Notes: generated by a model not told the origin, from the letters alone. A DNA stretch of 64,000 nucleotides from CAZMGB01 sp964565775 (GCA_964565775.1 CAZMGB010000005.1:112460-176459); one strand, 5' to 3'; positions 23,245 to 31,784 are shown, counted from the stretch's first letter. A program made the numbers and translations.

Positions 23245-25023
23245 CTAGGGGGGCGTCTCCTCCCCTGGCAGGGTCTCCCCGGCGGGCGTGGCCTGACCTT
23301 CAACGGGTGTGGCTTCACCTTCGACAGGCGTGGCCTCGCCTTCAACGGGCGTGGCCTGACCTTCAACGGGTGTGGCCTCACCTTCGGCGGGTGGGGCGGT
23401 CCCGCGCGGCTCCACCACGACACTCAGGCGCTGGCCCATGCGCAGCATGCCGTCCCCTACCACCAGCGTCACGTCGTACGTCCCGGCCTCGGAAGGCGCC
23501 TTCCACGTGACGGCGCCGTGCGTCCCGTCCTCAAGAGTGCCCGCGTCGGCGCTCCAGCCGGGCCGCAACATGTTGTCGTTCGGCTTCACCAGCTCCACAT
23601 TCCCGGACGCCGCGAATTGCTCCAGGGGCGGCCAGATATTGCCTCCTCCTGACTTCGCCGAGACATCCTCCACTGCCACGCCGCCCAGGCCGAACTGCTG
23701 AACCAGCGTCAGCTTGAAAGCGATGCTGAAGGCGTTCTCGATCCAGACGGTGTGGGCGCCGCCCTCGCCGGCGAAGATAAAGCTGACGGCAGACGCCCCA
23801 TCATCCCAGAAGATGCCGGAGGCGCCCTCCTCCTCGAATATGTTCTGGCCGACGATCGTTACGCTGTCGTCAGTTTCGACCGGTTGCGGGCTGCGCACGA
23901 CCAGGTTGGTGGCCAGCGTCAAGGCCTGCACGAACGTCAAGGGGCGAACGCCCGTGGCGTCCTTTTCGTCGCTGAATGGACTCACCATCAGCAGGAGCTT
24001 GCTGCTGTCCACCTGACCGGCCAGGAAGCCGAGCACCTCCTTCATCCTCTCGAAGTAGACGGACTGGTCTCTCTCGGGGGCCAGCTTGATGGCGTCCGCG
24101 GCCTCGCCCAGCGCCTTCCAGTCGTAGGCGCCGGTCTGCCACTCGACCCCCTCCTTCACCGGGAGAGGCAGGGTGAGAATGAGAGAGTGCCTGTCGTGGT
24201 GCAGCTCACCGGCGAGGACCTGCACGAACTCCGTGAACCCATCCCGACGCGCCGCGTTCACGGCGCGATAGTCAATGTCGATGCCCTCGTACCCCCCCTC
24301 ATCGACGAGCCGCACGATCTCCGCGACGTGATTCTGCCTGAGCTCGGAGGAGTCGAGGATCGCGTCGACGGCTTCGGACTCAGGGGGCACCAGGGCGCGG
24401 ATGGTGGGGTAGACCAGGAGGCCGCTGTCCGCCGGCAGGGCAGTCGGCTCGCCGAGGACGGTGCCGTCGGCCGCCGGGGCGTAGTCGAGGGGGTTGACAG
24501 CCGTTAGGGCCCCGAGTGCACCTTCATAGATTTCACCGTTCGCCGGCAGCCAGCCCATGATCTGGTGCGCGATGGTGGTCCGTTGCAGGACGGCGACGTT
24601 CTCGGGGATCGCGGTCACTTCGCCCTGGGCGGCGGTGCCATCGTTCACTAGCTTCGCCGCGCCGAGCCTCTCCCAGTTTCCGTCGCGATAGGTGAAGAGA
24701 GAAAGGTTGCTGCTGTCTTGCAGGGCCTTGTCGAGGTTGACCGTCAGCACGGCGGAGCCGGTCTCGGGGGCTGAGATCTCGTAGAGGCGGCTGAGGACAC
24801 GGAAGCCTTCGGGTGCCTCCGGCGTACCGCCCAACGCCCGCGTCTGGATGCCGCCGGGACGGACGACGACCGACTCGCCGCCGCTAAGGATGGAGATCGG
24901 GGGCAGAACCAGGATGAGCAGCAGGATCGCCAGGGCAGCGATGGCAATGAGGATGTAGATGGGCGCGCGCTCGCGCCGGGGGCTGGTTTGCAGCAGCCGG
25001 TCGAAGGGGCCCTGTTCTCTCAT
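23245..25023 (-). CDS. Membrane-anchored GH18-like protein with lost catalytic Glu
   Basis: 592 residues. A cytosolic basic start is followed by one membrane span (about 21-43), then an exported region. Residues about 150-510 resemble the spore-type GH18 glycosidases (YaaH/SleL): AVLQRTTIAHQIMGWLP near the start and GGYEGIDIDYRAVNAARRDGFTEFVQVLAGELH at the catalytic strand. In the usual DxDxDxE motif the terminal Glu is Arg253 here, so hydrolysis is unlikely. A beta-sandwich-like part follows, and the last 70 residues are Pro/Thr/Glu tandem heptads (ATPVEGE/Q). Possibly a cell-wall glycan-binding protein. Confidence 0.72.
   Translation of the reverse strand: MREQGPFDRLLQTSPRRERAPIYILIAIAALAILLLILVLPPISILSGGESVVVRPGGIQTRALGGTPEAPEGFRVLSRLYEISAPETGSAVLTVNLDKALQDSSNLSLFTYRDGNWERLGAAKLVNDGTAAQGEVTAIPENVAVLQRTTIAHQIMGWLPANGEIYEGALGALTAVNPLDYAPAADGTVLGEPTALPADSGLLVYPTIRALVPPESEAVDAILDSSELRQNHVAEIVRLVDEGGYEGIDIDYRAVNAARRDGFTEFVQVLAGELHHDRHSLILTLPLPVKEGVEWQTGAYDWKALGEAADAIKLAPERDQSVYFERMKEVLGFLAGQVDSSKLLLMVSPFSDEKDATGVRPLTFVQALTLATNLVVRSPQPVETDDSVTIVGQNIFEEEGASGIFWDDGASAVSFIFAGEGGAHTVWIENAFSIAFKLTLVQQFGLGGVAVEDVSAKSGGGNIWPPLEQFAASGNVELVKPNDNMLRPGWSADAGTLEDGTHGAVTWKAPSEAGTYDVTLVVGDGMLRMGQRLSVVVEPRGTAPPAEGEATPVEGQATPVEGEATPVEGEATPVEGQATPAGETLPGEETPP
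23281..23396 (-). repeat. Tandem 21-base repeats encoding ATPVEG(E/Q)
   Basis: Five to six near-identical 21-base units at the 3' end of the GH18-like gene encode a low-complexity surface stalk or tail. Copy number is likely variable. Confidence 0.9.
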
Positions 25024-25146
25024 CCAGCCGTCCTTCTTGTCGGTCCCTGGCTCCGGGGCCTGCCGACGGCCTAGCGCTGGCGCCGGCCTCGCCCCTCGCG
25101 GGCGCAGGGGCCTCAGCGATGCCCCAGGTGAACGTCCAGGGTTACC

Positions 25147-25353
25147 TCACGCCCCCCGCACCACGTCGGTGATGGCCGACTCCTCACGAAGGGCCACCCC
25201 CTCTGCGACGGCGGTCGGAGCACCGGAGACCTCGGCCGCATCCTCATCGGCGGTCAGGCGCACCGCCATGCCGCCGACCACTCCTCCCACCAGCCCCGAG
25301 AGGAGAGTCATCAGTACCGCCAGGAACAGCCATCGCCCCGTGGGCCTCCTCAC
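25147..25353 (-). CDS. Small single-pass membrane protein
   Basis: 68 residues from a GTG giving MRRPTGRWLFLAVLMTLLSG; the frame is open up to 25419 with an ATG but lacks a ribosome site there. One membrane span (about residues 8-30, Gly-rich at its end) is followed by a short Ala/Glu-rich exported tail ending AITDVVRGA. The tail resembles the linker just before the protease domain of HtrA-type proteins, so it may be a truncated relic. This is weak. It precedes the GH18-like gene. Confidence 0.4.
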   Translation of the reverse strand: MRRPTGRWLFLAVLMTLLSGLVGGVVGGMAVRLTADEDAAEVSGAPTAVAEGVALREESAITDVVRGA

Positions 25354-25463
25354 GTCCGCCGGCACCCTTGACGATACATATGATAGGCAAGCTATACAAT
25401 TGGGATGATTCGGCGCCATTGTAGCATAGCTACCGAGGCACCAACAATGGGCCTGGGATACTC

Positions 25464-25492
25464 TTTACAGGCGGTCTTGCCGACGCTATAAT
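25464..25492 (+). promoter_or_regulatory. Strong sigma-70-type promoter of greA
   Basis: TTTACA, a 17-base spacer and a perfect TATAAT, about 85 bases before the greA start. It may also drive lysS downstream. Confidence 0.85.
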
Positions 25493-25575
25493 AGGCCCGC
25501 CGTTAACCGGGAGCGACTGAGGGCCTGCCTCTCAGTCTCTTTTTGGCTTTCAGTACCCGCCCGGAGATGAGTTCG

Positions 25576-26049
25576 ATGGCAGAAAAACCGGTTCCTCTGA
25601 CCAAAGCCGGCCTGGCCAAGCTCGAACAGGAGCTGGAGCATCTGCGCACGGTCAGGCGCCAGGAAGTGGCCGATCGCATCCATCAGGCGAAGGAGCTGGC
25701 CAGCACCCAGAACAACGCCGAATACGACGATGCCAAGAACGAGCAGGCGTTCGTCGAGGGCCGTATCCTCACGCTGGAGAAGATGATCCAGAACGCGGAG
25801 CTCATCGACGAGGATGGTGCCCACCGCGCTACGCAGGTGCGGCTAGGCTCCAACGTTACCGTCCACACCTCCGCTGGCAAGAAGGAGCACTATACCATTG
25901 TGGGCATGGCCGAGGCCAACCCCTCGGAGGGTCGCATCAGCAACGAGTCCCCCGTGGGCCGCGCCCTGCTGGGGAAAGCCGTGGGCGATGAGGTGCAGGT
26001 GTCCGTCCCGGCGGGTGTCCTCCGCCTTACGATCACAGCCATCAAATAA
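25576..26049 (+). CDS. greA: GreA-type elongation factor lacking the catalytic acids
   Basis: 157 residues, standard GreA length, from the ATG giving MAEKPVPLTKAGLAK; upstream ATG and TTG are possible but too near the GGAG. The coiled-coil tip reads ELASTQNNAEYDDAKNEQ. Compared with the usual GD-LSE-NAEY, Asp41 and Glu44 (E. coli numbering) are replaced by Ser and Asn. These two residues coordinate the metal for transcript cleavage, so this copy should bind RNA polymerase without stimulating cleavage. The C-terminal FKBP-like domain is intact (MAEANPSEGRISNESPVG, GDEVQVSVPAG). The fused paralogue near 13.5 kb keeps both acids. Confidence 0.9.
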   Translation: MAEKPVPLTKAGLAKLEQELEHLRTVRRQEVADRIHQAKELASTQNNAEYDDAKNEQAFVEGRILTLEKMIQNAELIDEDGAHRATQVRLGSNVTVHTSAGKKEHYTIVGMAEANPSEGRISNESPVGRALLGKAVGDEVQVSVPAGVLRLTITAIK

Positions 26050-26208
26050 CGGCCGCCGATCTGGCCACCTACCGAAGTCGGAGGCGGGGGCCCGCCAATT
26101 GGCCGCCCGCCCTTTGTTTTCAGCGACGGGGCCACGCATTCGGCCCGTGCGATCTCGGGCACACGTCTGCCGGGACGAAGCGCCTGACACCAGGGACACG
26201 ACACGCCG

Positions 26209-27693
26209 ATGACGGACAGACAGGAGGAGCTCTCCCAGCAGCGCCGCGCGAAGCTGATGCGCCTGCGCGAACGCGGCGTCGACCCCTACCCGCCGCGATA
26301 TCGCCGCAGCCACACCGCTCGCCAGGCGTCGCAGCTCTTCGAGCGTTGGGAAGCGAGGGGAGCGGCCGGCGACCCGCCCGTCGTGCGCGTCGCGGGCCGC
26401 GTCGGCGCCGTGCGCACCATGGGCAGGGCCACGTTCTTTGACCTGCGGGACGGCTCGGGCAAGATCCAGGCCTATCTCAAGGAAGACGTGCTGGGCCCCG
26501 AACGCTACGAGGGGCTGCGCGACCTCGACCTTGGCGACTTCGTCGGCGTAGAGGGACACGTCTTCCGTACCCGCACGGGCGAAATCACCGTCGAGGCTTC
26601 CGAATACACCGTACTCGCCAAGTCGCTGCGTTCGCCGCCTGAGAAGTGGCACGGCCTGGTGGACGTGGAGACGCGCTACCGCCAGCGCTATCTCGACCTC
26701 ATCTCCAACGAGGAGATACGGGAGCTGTTCACCATGCGCAGCCGCGTCATCGCGGCGGTGCGGCGCTTTATGGACGCCCGCGGCTTCCTGGAGGTAGAGA
26801 CGCCCATCCTCCAGCCCGAGGCGGGCGGGGCGGCCGCCCGTCCCTTCGTCACCCACCACCAGGCGCTGGACCGCGACCTCTACCTGCGCATCGCTACCGA
26901 GTTGCACCTCAAGCGGCTGATCATCGGCGGCTTTGACCGCGTCTACGAGATCGGCCGCGCCTTCCGCAACGAAGGCGTCTCCAGCAGGCATAACCCGGAG
27001 TTCACCCTGCTCGAGAGCTATGAGGCCTACGCTGACTACAACGATGTGGCGGCGATGGTGGAGGAGATGGTGTCGACGGTGGCCCAGGAGATCCTGGGCA
27101 CGACGCTCGTCTCTTTCGGTGACGATCAGATCGAGCTCAAGCCGCCCTGGCGTCGTCTCGGCGTGCGAGAAGGCCTGGCCGAGTACGCGGGGCTGGACCT
27201 GGCGCAGTACTGGGAGGAGCCGGCTCTGCGGGCCTGGATGGAAGAGAAGGGACTGGACCTGCCGCCGGGCGCGTCCTGGGCGAGGCTCATCGACGAAATG
27301 CTCTCGACCTGCGTGGAGCCACAGCTTATTCAGCCCACCTTCCTTATGGACTATCCGGCCCAGCTATCGCCCCTGGCCAAGAGGAAGCCCGAAGACGAGA
27401 GATTCGTCGAGCGCTTCGAGCCCTTCGCTGCCGGCCTCGAGCTGGGCAACGCCTACACGGAGCTGAACGACCCGCTCGAGCAGCGGCAGCGCTTCCTCGA
27501 GCAGTCGGCCAAGCGCGCCGCCGGCGACGAGGAGGCCGAGGTGCTGGATGAGGACTTCATCCTCGCCCTGGAGCACGGCATGCCCCCGACGGGCGGCCTG
27601 GGAATCGGCATCGACCGGCTGGTGATGCTGCTAACGGGCCAGCAGTCGATCCGCGAGGTCATCCTCTTCCCCCAGCTCCGGACGAGGGAGTAG
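26209..27693 (+). CDS. lysS: Lysyl-tRNA synthetase (class II)
   Basis: 494 residues. The N-terminal OB-fold anticodon-binding domain (VVRVAGRVGAVRTMGRATFFDLRDGSG) is followed by the class II core: motif 1 around RFMDARGFLEVETPILQPEAGGAAARPF, motif 2 GRAFRNEGVSSRHNPEFT and motif 3 GLGIGIDRLVMLLTG. It charges tRNA-Lys in the cytosol. It starts 159 bases after greA, a frequent gene pair in bacteria, so readthrough from the greA promoter is likely. Confidence 0.97.
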   Translation: MTDRQEELSQQRRAKLMRLRERGVDPYPPRYRRSHTARQASQLFERWEARGAAGDPPVVRVAGRVGAVRTMGRATFFDLRDGSGKIQAYLKEDVLGPERYEGLRDLDLGDFVGVEGHVFRTRTGEITVEASEYTVLAKSLRSPPEKWHGLVDVETRYRQRYLDLISNEEIRELFTMRSRVIAAVRRFMDARGFLEVETPILQPEAGGAAARPFVTHHQALDRDLYLRIATELHLKRLIIGGFDRVYEIGRAFRNEGVSSRHNPEFTLLESYEAYADYNDVAAMVEEMVSTVAQEILGTTLVSFGDDQIELKPPWRRLGVREGLAEYAGLDLAQYWEEPALRAWMEEKGLDLPPGASWARLIDEMLSTCVEPQLIQPTFLMDYPAQLSPLAKRKPEDERFVERFEPFAAGLELGNAYTELNDPLEQRQRFLEQSAKRAAGDEEAEVLDEDFILALEHGMPPTGGLGIGIDRLVMLLTGQQSIREVILFPQLRTRE

Positions 27694-27706
27694 GCGCCGC
27701 CGAACG

Positions 27707-28393
27707 ATGGCTCCCTTCACCTCTTTCGACGACGCCTGGCGGCAGTTCCTGGCGTCGCCGTCCGTCCGGCTCGACGACCTGGAGCGTGAGGGCCGGGCCG
27801 GGGGCCGGGCTCAGCTTCTCGTCTTCCTCGTCCGCGTTAGCGACGAGCGCGCAATCGAAAGGCTTGTGAAGGTCCGCGACGCCCTGGACGAAATACCCGG
27901 CGTCGACCCCTTCCCGCAGGAATACTGGCACGTGACGGTCAAGCTCTGCGGCTTCCAGGTCATCCGCCGCACGCGCGAGGACGACGTCCTGCGGGACGAG
28001 ATACCGCTCCTCCTGGGCCGGGCGGCGGCCGCCCTGCGCAGGGAGGAGGCTTTCGAGGTGGCGCTGGGCCGCGTCAACGCCTTTCCCTCCGCCGTCTTCG
28101 TCGAGGTCGACGACGGCGGCCGCTTCCGGCGGCTCAACCGCGCACTCATCGAAGCCCTGCCGTCCGTGCACCGATATGATGTCGACGGCAAAGGCTACCT
28201 GCCTCACGTCACCGTCGCCCGCTTCACCGGCCAGGAGGGTCTGGCGGAGCTGAAGGAGAGGCTCACCGAGCGACGCGAGGAGCGCGGCGGCTCCCTTTTC
28301 GTCCAGCAGGTGGACTTCGTTCGCGTCTGGCTTACCGAGGAGTATCCCGACTTCAATGCTGTGCGGTCATTCCCCCTGGCGGCAGGCCCATGA
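27707..28393 (+). CDS. 2H phosphoesterase (2'-5' RNA ligase / CPDase-like)
   Basis: 228 residues. Two HxTx motifs mark the 2H superfamily: WHVTVKLCG (about residue 75) and PHVTVARFT (about residue 165). Such enzymes hydrolyse 2',3'-cyclic phosphates or join 2'-5' RNA ends. The spacing and the strand LLVFLVRVSDERAIERL resemble the ThpR/LigT group. It begins 13 bases after lysS and overlaps the HAD gene by four bases, so it belongs to the lysS operon. Confidence 0.82.
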   Translation: MAPFTSFDDAWRQFLASPSVRLDDLEREGRAGGRAQLLVFLVRVSDERAIERLVKVRDALDEIPGVDPFPQEYWHVTVKLCGFQVIRRTREDDVLRDEIPLLLGRAAAALRREEAFEVALGRVNAFPSAVFVEVDDGGRFRRLNRALIEALPSVHRYDVDGKGYLPHVTVARFTGQEGLAELKERLTERREERGGSLFVQQVDFVRVWLTEEYPDFNAVRSFPLAAGP

Positions 28394-29076
28394 GCGGGAG
28401 AGGCGACCGCACCTACAGCGCCGTCATCTTCGACATGGACGGCGTCCTCACGGACAGCGAGCCCCTCTACCTGGAGGCGGCCAACATCGTGCTTGAGCCC
28501 CTCGGCCGCCGCCTCGGCGAGGAGCAGGCCCGCGCATTCATGGGCAGCAGCGTCACCAACTCCTGGCGGGAGATCGCGCAGGCCCTGGGGCTCGAGGGCG
28601 ACCTAGAAGGGTACACGCAGGACTATGACCGAGAGCTCCTGCGACTCCTGAGCCAGCCCAAAGACACCCTTCCCGGCGTCCGTTCCCTCATCGACCGGCT
28701 CAGGGCGCGAGGCGTCCCTTTGGGTCTCGCATCGTCCTCCTGGCGAACGTGGGTGGACACGTTGCTGAGAGCGATTGGCCTGGCCGGGCTGTTCGACGCC
28801 GTCATCGCCGGCGACATGGTCGCGAGCGAGAAGCCGGCGCCGGACGCCTATCTCGCGGCGGCGAACGAGCTGGGCGTCCCGCCGTCACGCTGCATCGCGC
28901 TGGAGGACACGCCGACAGGCCTCGCTGCCGCCCGCGCCGCGGGCATGTTCGCCGTGCAGGTGCGGTCCGCCAGCTCCGCCTTCCCGCCGCTGCCGGAAGC
29001 CGATCTGGTGCTGGACACCCTGGAGGACTTCGACCTGTCGCTGGTCGGGGGCGCCGACGAGGCCGGAGAGGCCTAG
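28390..29076 (+). CDS. HAD-IA phosphatase (beta-phosphoglucomutase-like)
   Basis: 228 residues. Motif I is complete (VIFDMDGVLTDSEPLY), motif II Ser in LGLASSSWRTWV, motif III Lys in SEKPAPDAYL and motif IV Asp in CIALEDTPTGLAAARAAGM. The cap helices lie between motif I and II. It resembles YcjU/PgmB-type sugar-phosphate phosphatases or mutases; the substrate cannot be told. It is translationally coupled (ATGA) to the 2H phosphoesterase. Confidence 0.88.
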   Translation: MSGRGDRTYSAVIFDMDGVLTDSEPLYLEAANIVLEPLGRRLGEEQARAFMGSSVTNSWREIAQALGLEGDLEGYTQDYDRELLRLLSQPKDTLPGVRSLIDRLRARGVPLGLASSSWRTWVDTLLRAIGLAGLFDAVIAGDMVASEKPAPDAYLAAANELGVPPSRCIALEDTPTGLAAARAAGMFAVQVRSASSAFPPLPEADLVLDTLEDFDLSLVGGADEAGEA

Positions 29077-29139
29077 TGCCCCTAGCGGCGGCTCAGGAGC
29101 CTCCCCGGACGCCTGGGCGGTGCCGGCGGGCAGACAAGG

Positions 29140-29244
29140 AAACAGACAAACAAGCAAACATGATAGACTCCAACCGTTCCTCTGCGTAGGATTGTGTCAT
29201 GGTTCCCTGTTCGCTTGTTTGCCTGTTCGCTTGTTTGTCTGTTT
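29140..29244. repeat. Inverted repeat with 16-bp perfect arms
   Basis: Arms AAACAGACAAACAAGC (29140-29155) and GCTTGTTTGTCTGTTT (29229-29244). The right arm continues inward as a direct repeat of TGTTCGCTTGTTTG. Its minus-strand reading (AAACAGACAA-N4-GCGAACAG-G-CAAAC) matches the stem element in the leuS T-box leader. The composition, poor in G and rich in A/T, is unlike the surrounding genes. It lies just before the Nudix-serS genes. Confidence 0.8.
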
Positions 29245-29263
29245 GGGGAAGGGGAGCCTAGGG

Positions 29264-29767
29264 GTGGACCGCCACTTCACCGTTACCGGCTTCGTTGTGC
29301 ACGAGGACAAGACGCTGCTGCACTGGCACCGGCGCCTCCAGACGTGGATGCCACCGGGCGGCCACATCGAGCCGGACGAGGACCCGGTCACTGCGCTCCT
29401 GAGGGAGATCCGTGAAGAGACCGGCGTGAGCGCCGAGGTCGTCCCCGTTCCGCCGCACTTCTCCTTCGACTACCCCGGGCAGGTGGCTCCTCCCTTCACC
29501 ATCCTCCTGGAGAACAGCTCGGAGTCCGGGGCGGCCCACGGGCACGTCGACCTTATCTACTTCTGCCGGTCGCACGACGGCGAAAGGCTCCAGCCTCCCG
29601 CCGAGGAGCACGTCCTCGTATGGGTGAGCGAGGAACAGCTCAGGCGCCGCGACGCTATCCCGCTGGCGAGCTGCGGCGTCGACATTCCCGTCGCCGAAGA
29701 CGTCAGGCTCCTCGCACTGGAGGCGATTGAGCTCGTTCGGCAAGTCAATGCCGGATCGAAGTCTTAG
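29264..29767 (+). CDS. Nudix hydrolase
   Basis: 167 residues from a GTG start preceded by GGGGAAGGGGAG; the long upstream frame is antisense or repeat sequence. The Nudix box is intact (GGHIEPDEDPVTALLREIREETG), keeping the RE-x2-EE-x-G metal ligands. It hydrolyses nucleoside diphosphate derivatives; substrate not predictable. Its stop precedes serS by nine bases, so the two are probably cotranscribed. Confidence 0.88.
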   Translation: MDRHFTVTGFVVHEDKTLLHWHRRLQTWMPPGGHIEPDEDPVTALLREIREETGVSAEVVPVPPHFSFDYPGQVAPPFTILLENSSESGAAHGHVDLIYFCRSHDGERLQPPAEEHVLVWVSEEQLRRRDAIPLASCGVDIPVAEDVRLLALEAIELVRQVNAGSKS

Positions 29768-29776
29768 GTGCTGAGA

Positions 29777-31045
29777 ATGCTGAGCCTCCCGTTCATCCGC
29801 GACAACACCGACACCGTCCGCCGGGCCCTCGTCGACCGGGGCGTAGACGCACCACTCGACGAGCTGCTCCGGCTCGACGGCGAGCGCCGCCGCCTTCTGC
29901 AAGAGGCAGAAGCGCTGAAAGCGGAGCGCAACGCGGCCGGCAAGCGCATCGGCGCCAGCAAGGAGGGCGACCAGCGCCAGCGTCTCATCGACGAGATGCG
30001 GGGCGTGTCGGAGCGCATCGACGCCCTGGACGCCGAGCTGCGGGAGACGGAGGAGCGACTCAACTCCTGCCTCCTGGAGCTACCCAACCTGATCCATCCC
30101 GACGTCCCGCGCGGTCAGGGCGAGGAGTCGGATGTGGTGGTGCGCACCATCGGGGAGGCGCCGTCTTTCGACTTCGAGCCGCGCCCCCACTGGGAGCTGG
30201 GCGAGCGGCTGGGCATCATCGACTTCGAGCGCGGCGTGAAGCTCTCCGGCTCGCGTTTCTACGTGCTGCGCGGCGCCGGCGCCCGCCTCCAGCGCGCGCT
30301 CATCGCCTGGATGCTGGACCTGCACACGGAGAAGCACGGCTACACCGAGGTCTACCCGCCCGCCGTCGTCAGGGGCGAATGCATGCGGGGCTCGGGCCAG
30401 CTCCCAAAGTTCGAGGACAATCTGTACCGCGACGTCGAGGACGATCTCTGGCTCATCCCCACCGCCGAAGTTCCTCTGACGAATCTCCACCGCGACGAGA
30501 TCCTGGCACCGGGCACGCTCCCGCTGCGCTACGTCGCCTATACGCCCTGCTTCCGCCGCGAGAAGATGAAGGCAGGCCGCGATGTCCGCGGCATCAAGCG
30601 CGGCCACCAGTTCGACAAGGTGGAGCTCTACAAGTTCTGCGAGCCTGAGAGGTCAGAGGAGGAGCTCGAATCCCTGCTCGCCGACGCGGAGGCCGTCTGT
30701 CAGGGCCTGGGCCTTAACCACCGCGTGAAGCTGCTCTGTAGCGGCGAGCTGGGATTCTCCTCCGTCAAGAGCTACGACATTGAGATTTGGGCCCCCGGCT
30801 GCGGCGAGTGGCTCGAGGTCAGCTCCTGCTCGAACTGCACCGACTTCCAGGCCCGTCGCGCCGGCATTCGCTTCCGTCGCGAGCCGGGCGCGCGGCCCGA
30901 GTTCGCCCACACGCTCAACGGCTCCGGCCTGGCGCTGCCGCGCACCCTAGCCGCCCTGCTGGAGAGCTACCAGCAGGCCGACGGCTCCGTCGTCGTGCCG
31001 GAGGCGCTGCGGCCCTACATGGCCAGCGCCAACATCATCCGCTAA
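29777..31045 (+). CDS. serS: Seryl-tRNA synthetase
   Basis: 422 residues from the ATG giving MLSLPFIRDNTDTVRRAL, where family similarity begins; a GTG nine bases earlier is possible. The N-terminal long coiled coil that contacts the tRNA-Ser extra arm covers about residues 30-100. The class II core shows motif 2 (CFRREKMKAGRDVRGIKRGHQFDKVE) and motif 3 (NGSGLALPRTLAALLE). Two tRNA-Ser genes occur in the same window. No T-box was found in front of it. Confidence 0.96.
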   Translation: MLSLPFIRDNTDTVRRALVDRGVDAPLDELLRLDGERRRLLQEAEALKAERNAAGKRIGASKEGDQRQRLIDEMRGVSERIDALDAELRETEERLNSCLLELPNLIHPDVPRGQGEESDVVVRTIGEAPSFDFEPRPHWELGERLGIIDFERGVKLSGSRFYVLRGAGARLQRALIAWMLDLHTEKHGYTEVYPPAVVRGECMRGSGQLPKFEDNLYRDVEDDLWLIPTAEVPLTNLHRDEILAPGTLPLRYVAYTPCFRREKMKAGRDVRGIKRGHQFDKVELYKFCEPERSEEELESLLADAEAVCQGLGLNHRVKLLCSGELGFSSVKSYDIEIWAPGCGEWLEVSSCSNCTDFQARRAGIRFRREPGARPEFAHTLNGSGLALPRTLAALLESYQQADGSVVVPEALRPYMASANIIR

Positions 31046-31072
31046 GGCGAACCTGACCGTGGGGCCGCTACT

Positions 31073-31732
31073 ATGATCGACTCTACTCGAAAGCTACTAG
31101 ATCGACTCCTGCAAGAAGGAAAACAACTGCGGGCCACGGAGCAACGCCAGCCGGGCACGACTGGAACCATCATACCGGACAAGCAAGCCCTTCACCGGTG
31201 GGTGGCGGCCTCCGGGCAGGTCATCATTCAAGTCGCCGGTGAGCAGAGTTTGCTTTTTCAGGAGTTCAAGCGTGTTGCCCATGACTACCCTCGCCCGGAA
31301 GATTTGTCTCGCGCAATCGGGGTCCTTGAGGCCTTCGCCCAGGCCTGGGATGAAGGCCTTCTCCGCAGCAGAGACCTGCTTGTCTCGGCTGAACTGTTTG
31401 AGGATGGGCTGGAACTCGCCGAATACATGCTGAGCAAGGGCTACAAGGACCCAGCAGCCGTAGTCGCCGGCGCGGTTCTGGAATCGGCGCTCCGGAAGAT
31501 GTGCCAATTACGGAGCATCCCACTGGGAGGCCGGGAAACTCTCGAACCGCTGAACGACGCACTCGCCAAGCACGACCCACCCGCCTATAACCTGGCAATG
31601 AAGAAGCAGATAACAGCCTGGGGCAGCATCCGCAACGACGCGGCTCACGGGCGTTGGGATCAGTACGACGTTCGCCAGGTAAAGATCATGCTCGACGGTG
31701 TGCGTGGGTTCGTGGCAACCCATCTTTCGTAG
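31073..31732 (+). CDS. HEPN-like protein of unknown function
   Basis: 219 residues. I do not recognise the full protein. The C-terminal part (about 115-219) looks like a HEPN/DUF4145-type helical domain: AAVVAGAVLESALRKMCQLRSIPL, then WGSIRNDAAHGRWDQYD, which contains the R-x4-H motif (RNDAAH) of HEPN ribonucleases. The N-terminal part is helical without recognisable motif. Codon use is less GC-biased than in serS before it or DUF1786 after it, hinting at transfer. HEPN proteins often act in toxin-antitoxin or defence systems; no antitoxin partner is adjacent. Confidence 0.6.
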   Translation: MIDSTRKLLDRLLQEGKQLRATEQRQPGTTGTIIPDKQALHRWVAASGQVIIQVAGEQSLLFQEFKRVAHDYPRPEDLSRAIGVLEAFAQAWDEGLLRSRDLLVSAELFEDGLELAEYMLSKGYKDPAAVVAGAVLESALRKMCQLRSIPLGGRETLEPLNDALAKHDPPAYNLAMKKQITAWGSIRNDAAHGRWDQYDVRQVKIMLDGVRGFVATHLS

Positions 31733-31735
31733 CTG

Positions 31736-31764
31736 CTGCACACTGCCGCCGACCACGCTAGAAT
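31736..31764 (+). promoter_or_regulatory. Probable promoter of the DUF1786 gene
   Basis: CTGCAC, a 17-base spacer and TAGAAT, 20 bases before the start codon. The leader would be very short. Confidence 0.5.
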
Positions 31765-31784
31765 AGACTGGAATAGATCTAAGC

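Noticed and set aside
23281..23396. Regular 21-base repeats as a CRISPR array
   Set aside because: Units are directly abutting without spacers and encode in-frame heptapeptides of the GH18-like protein.
29258..29275. Sequence AGGGGTGGACCGCC before the Nudix gene as a second T-box
   Set aside because: It resembles the T-box core but lacks the variable base and the correct spacing, no specifier stem or following hairpin is visible, and it contains the GTG start of the Nudix gene.
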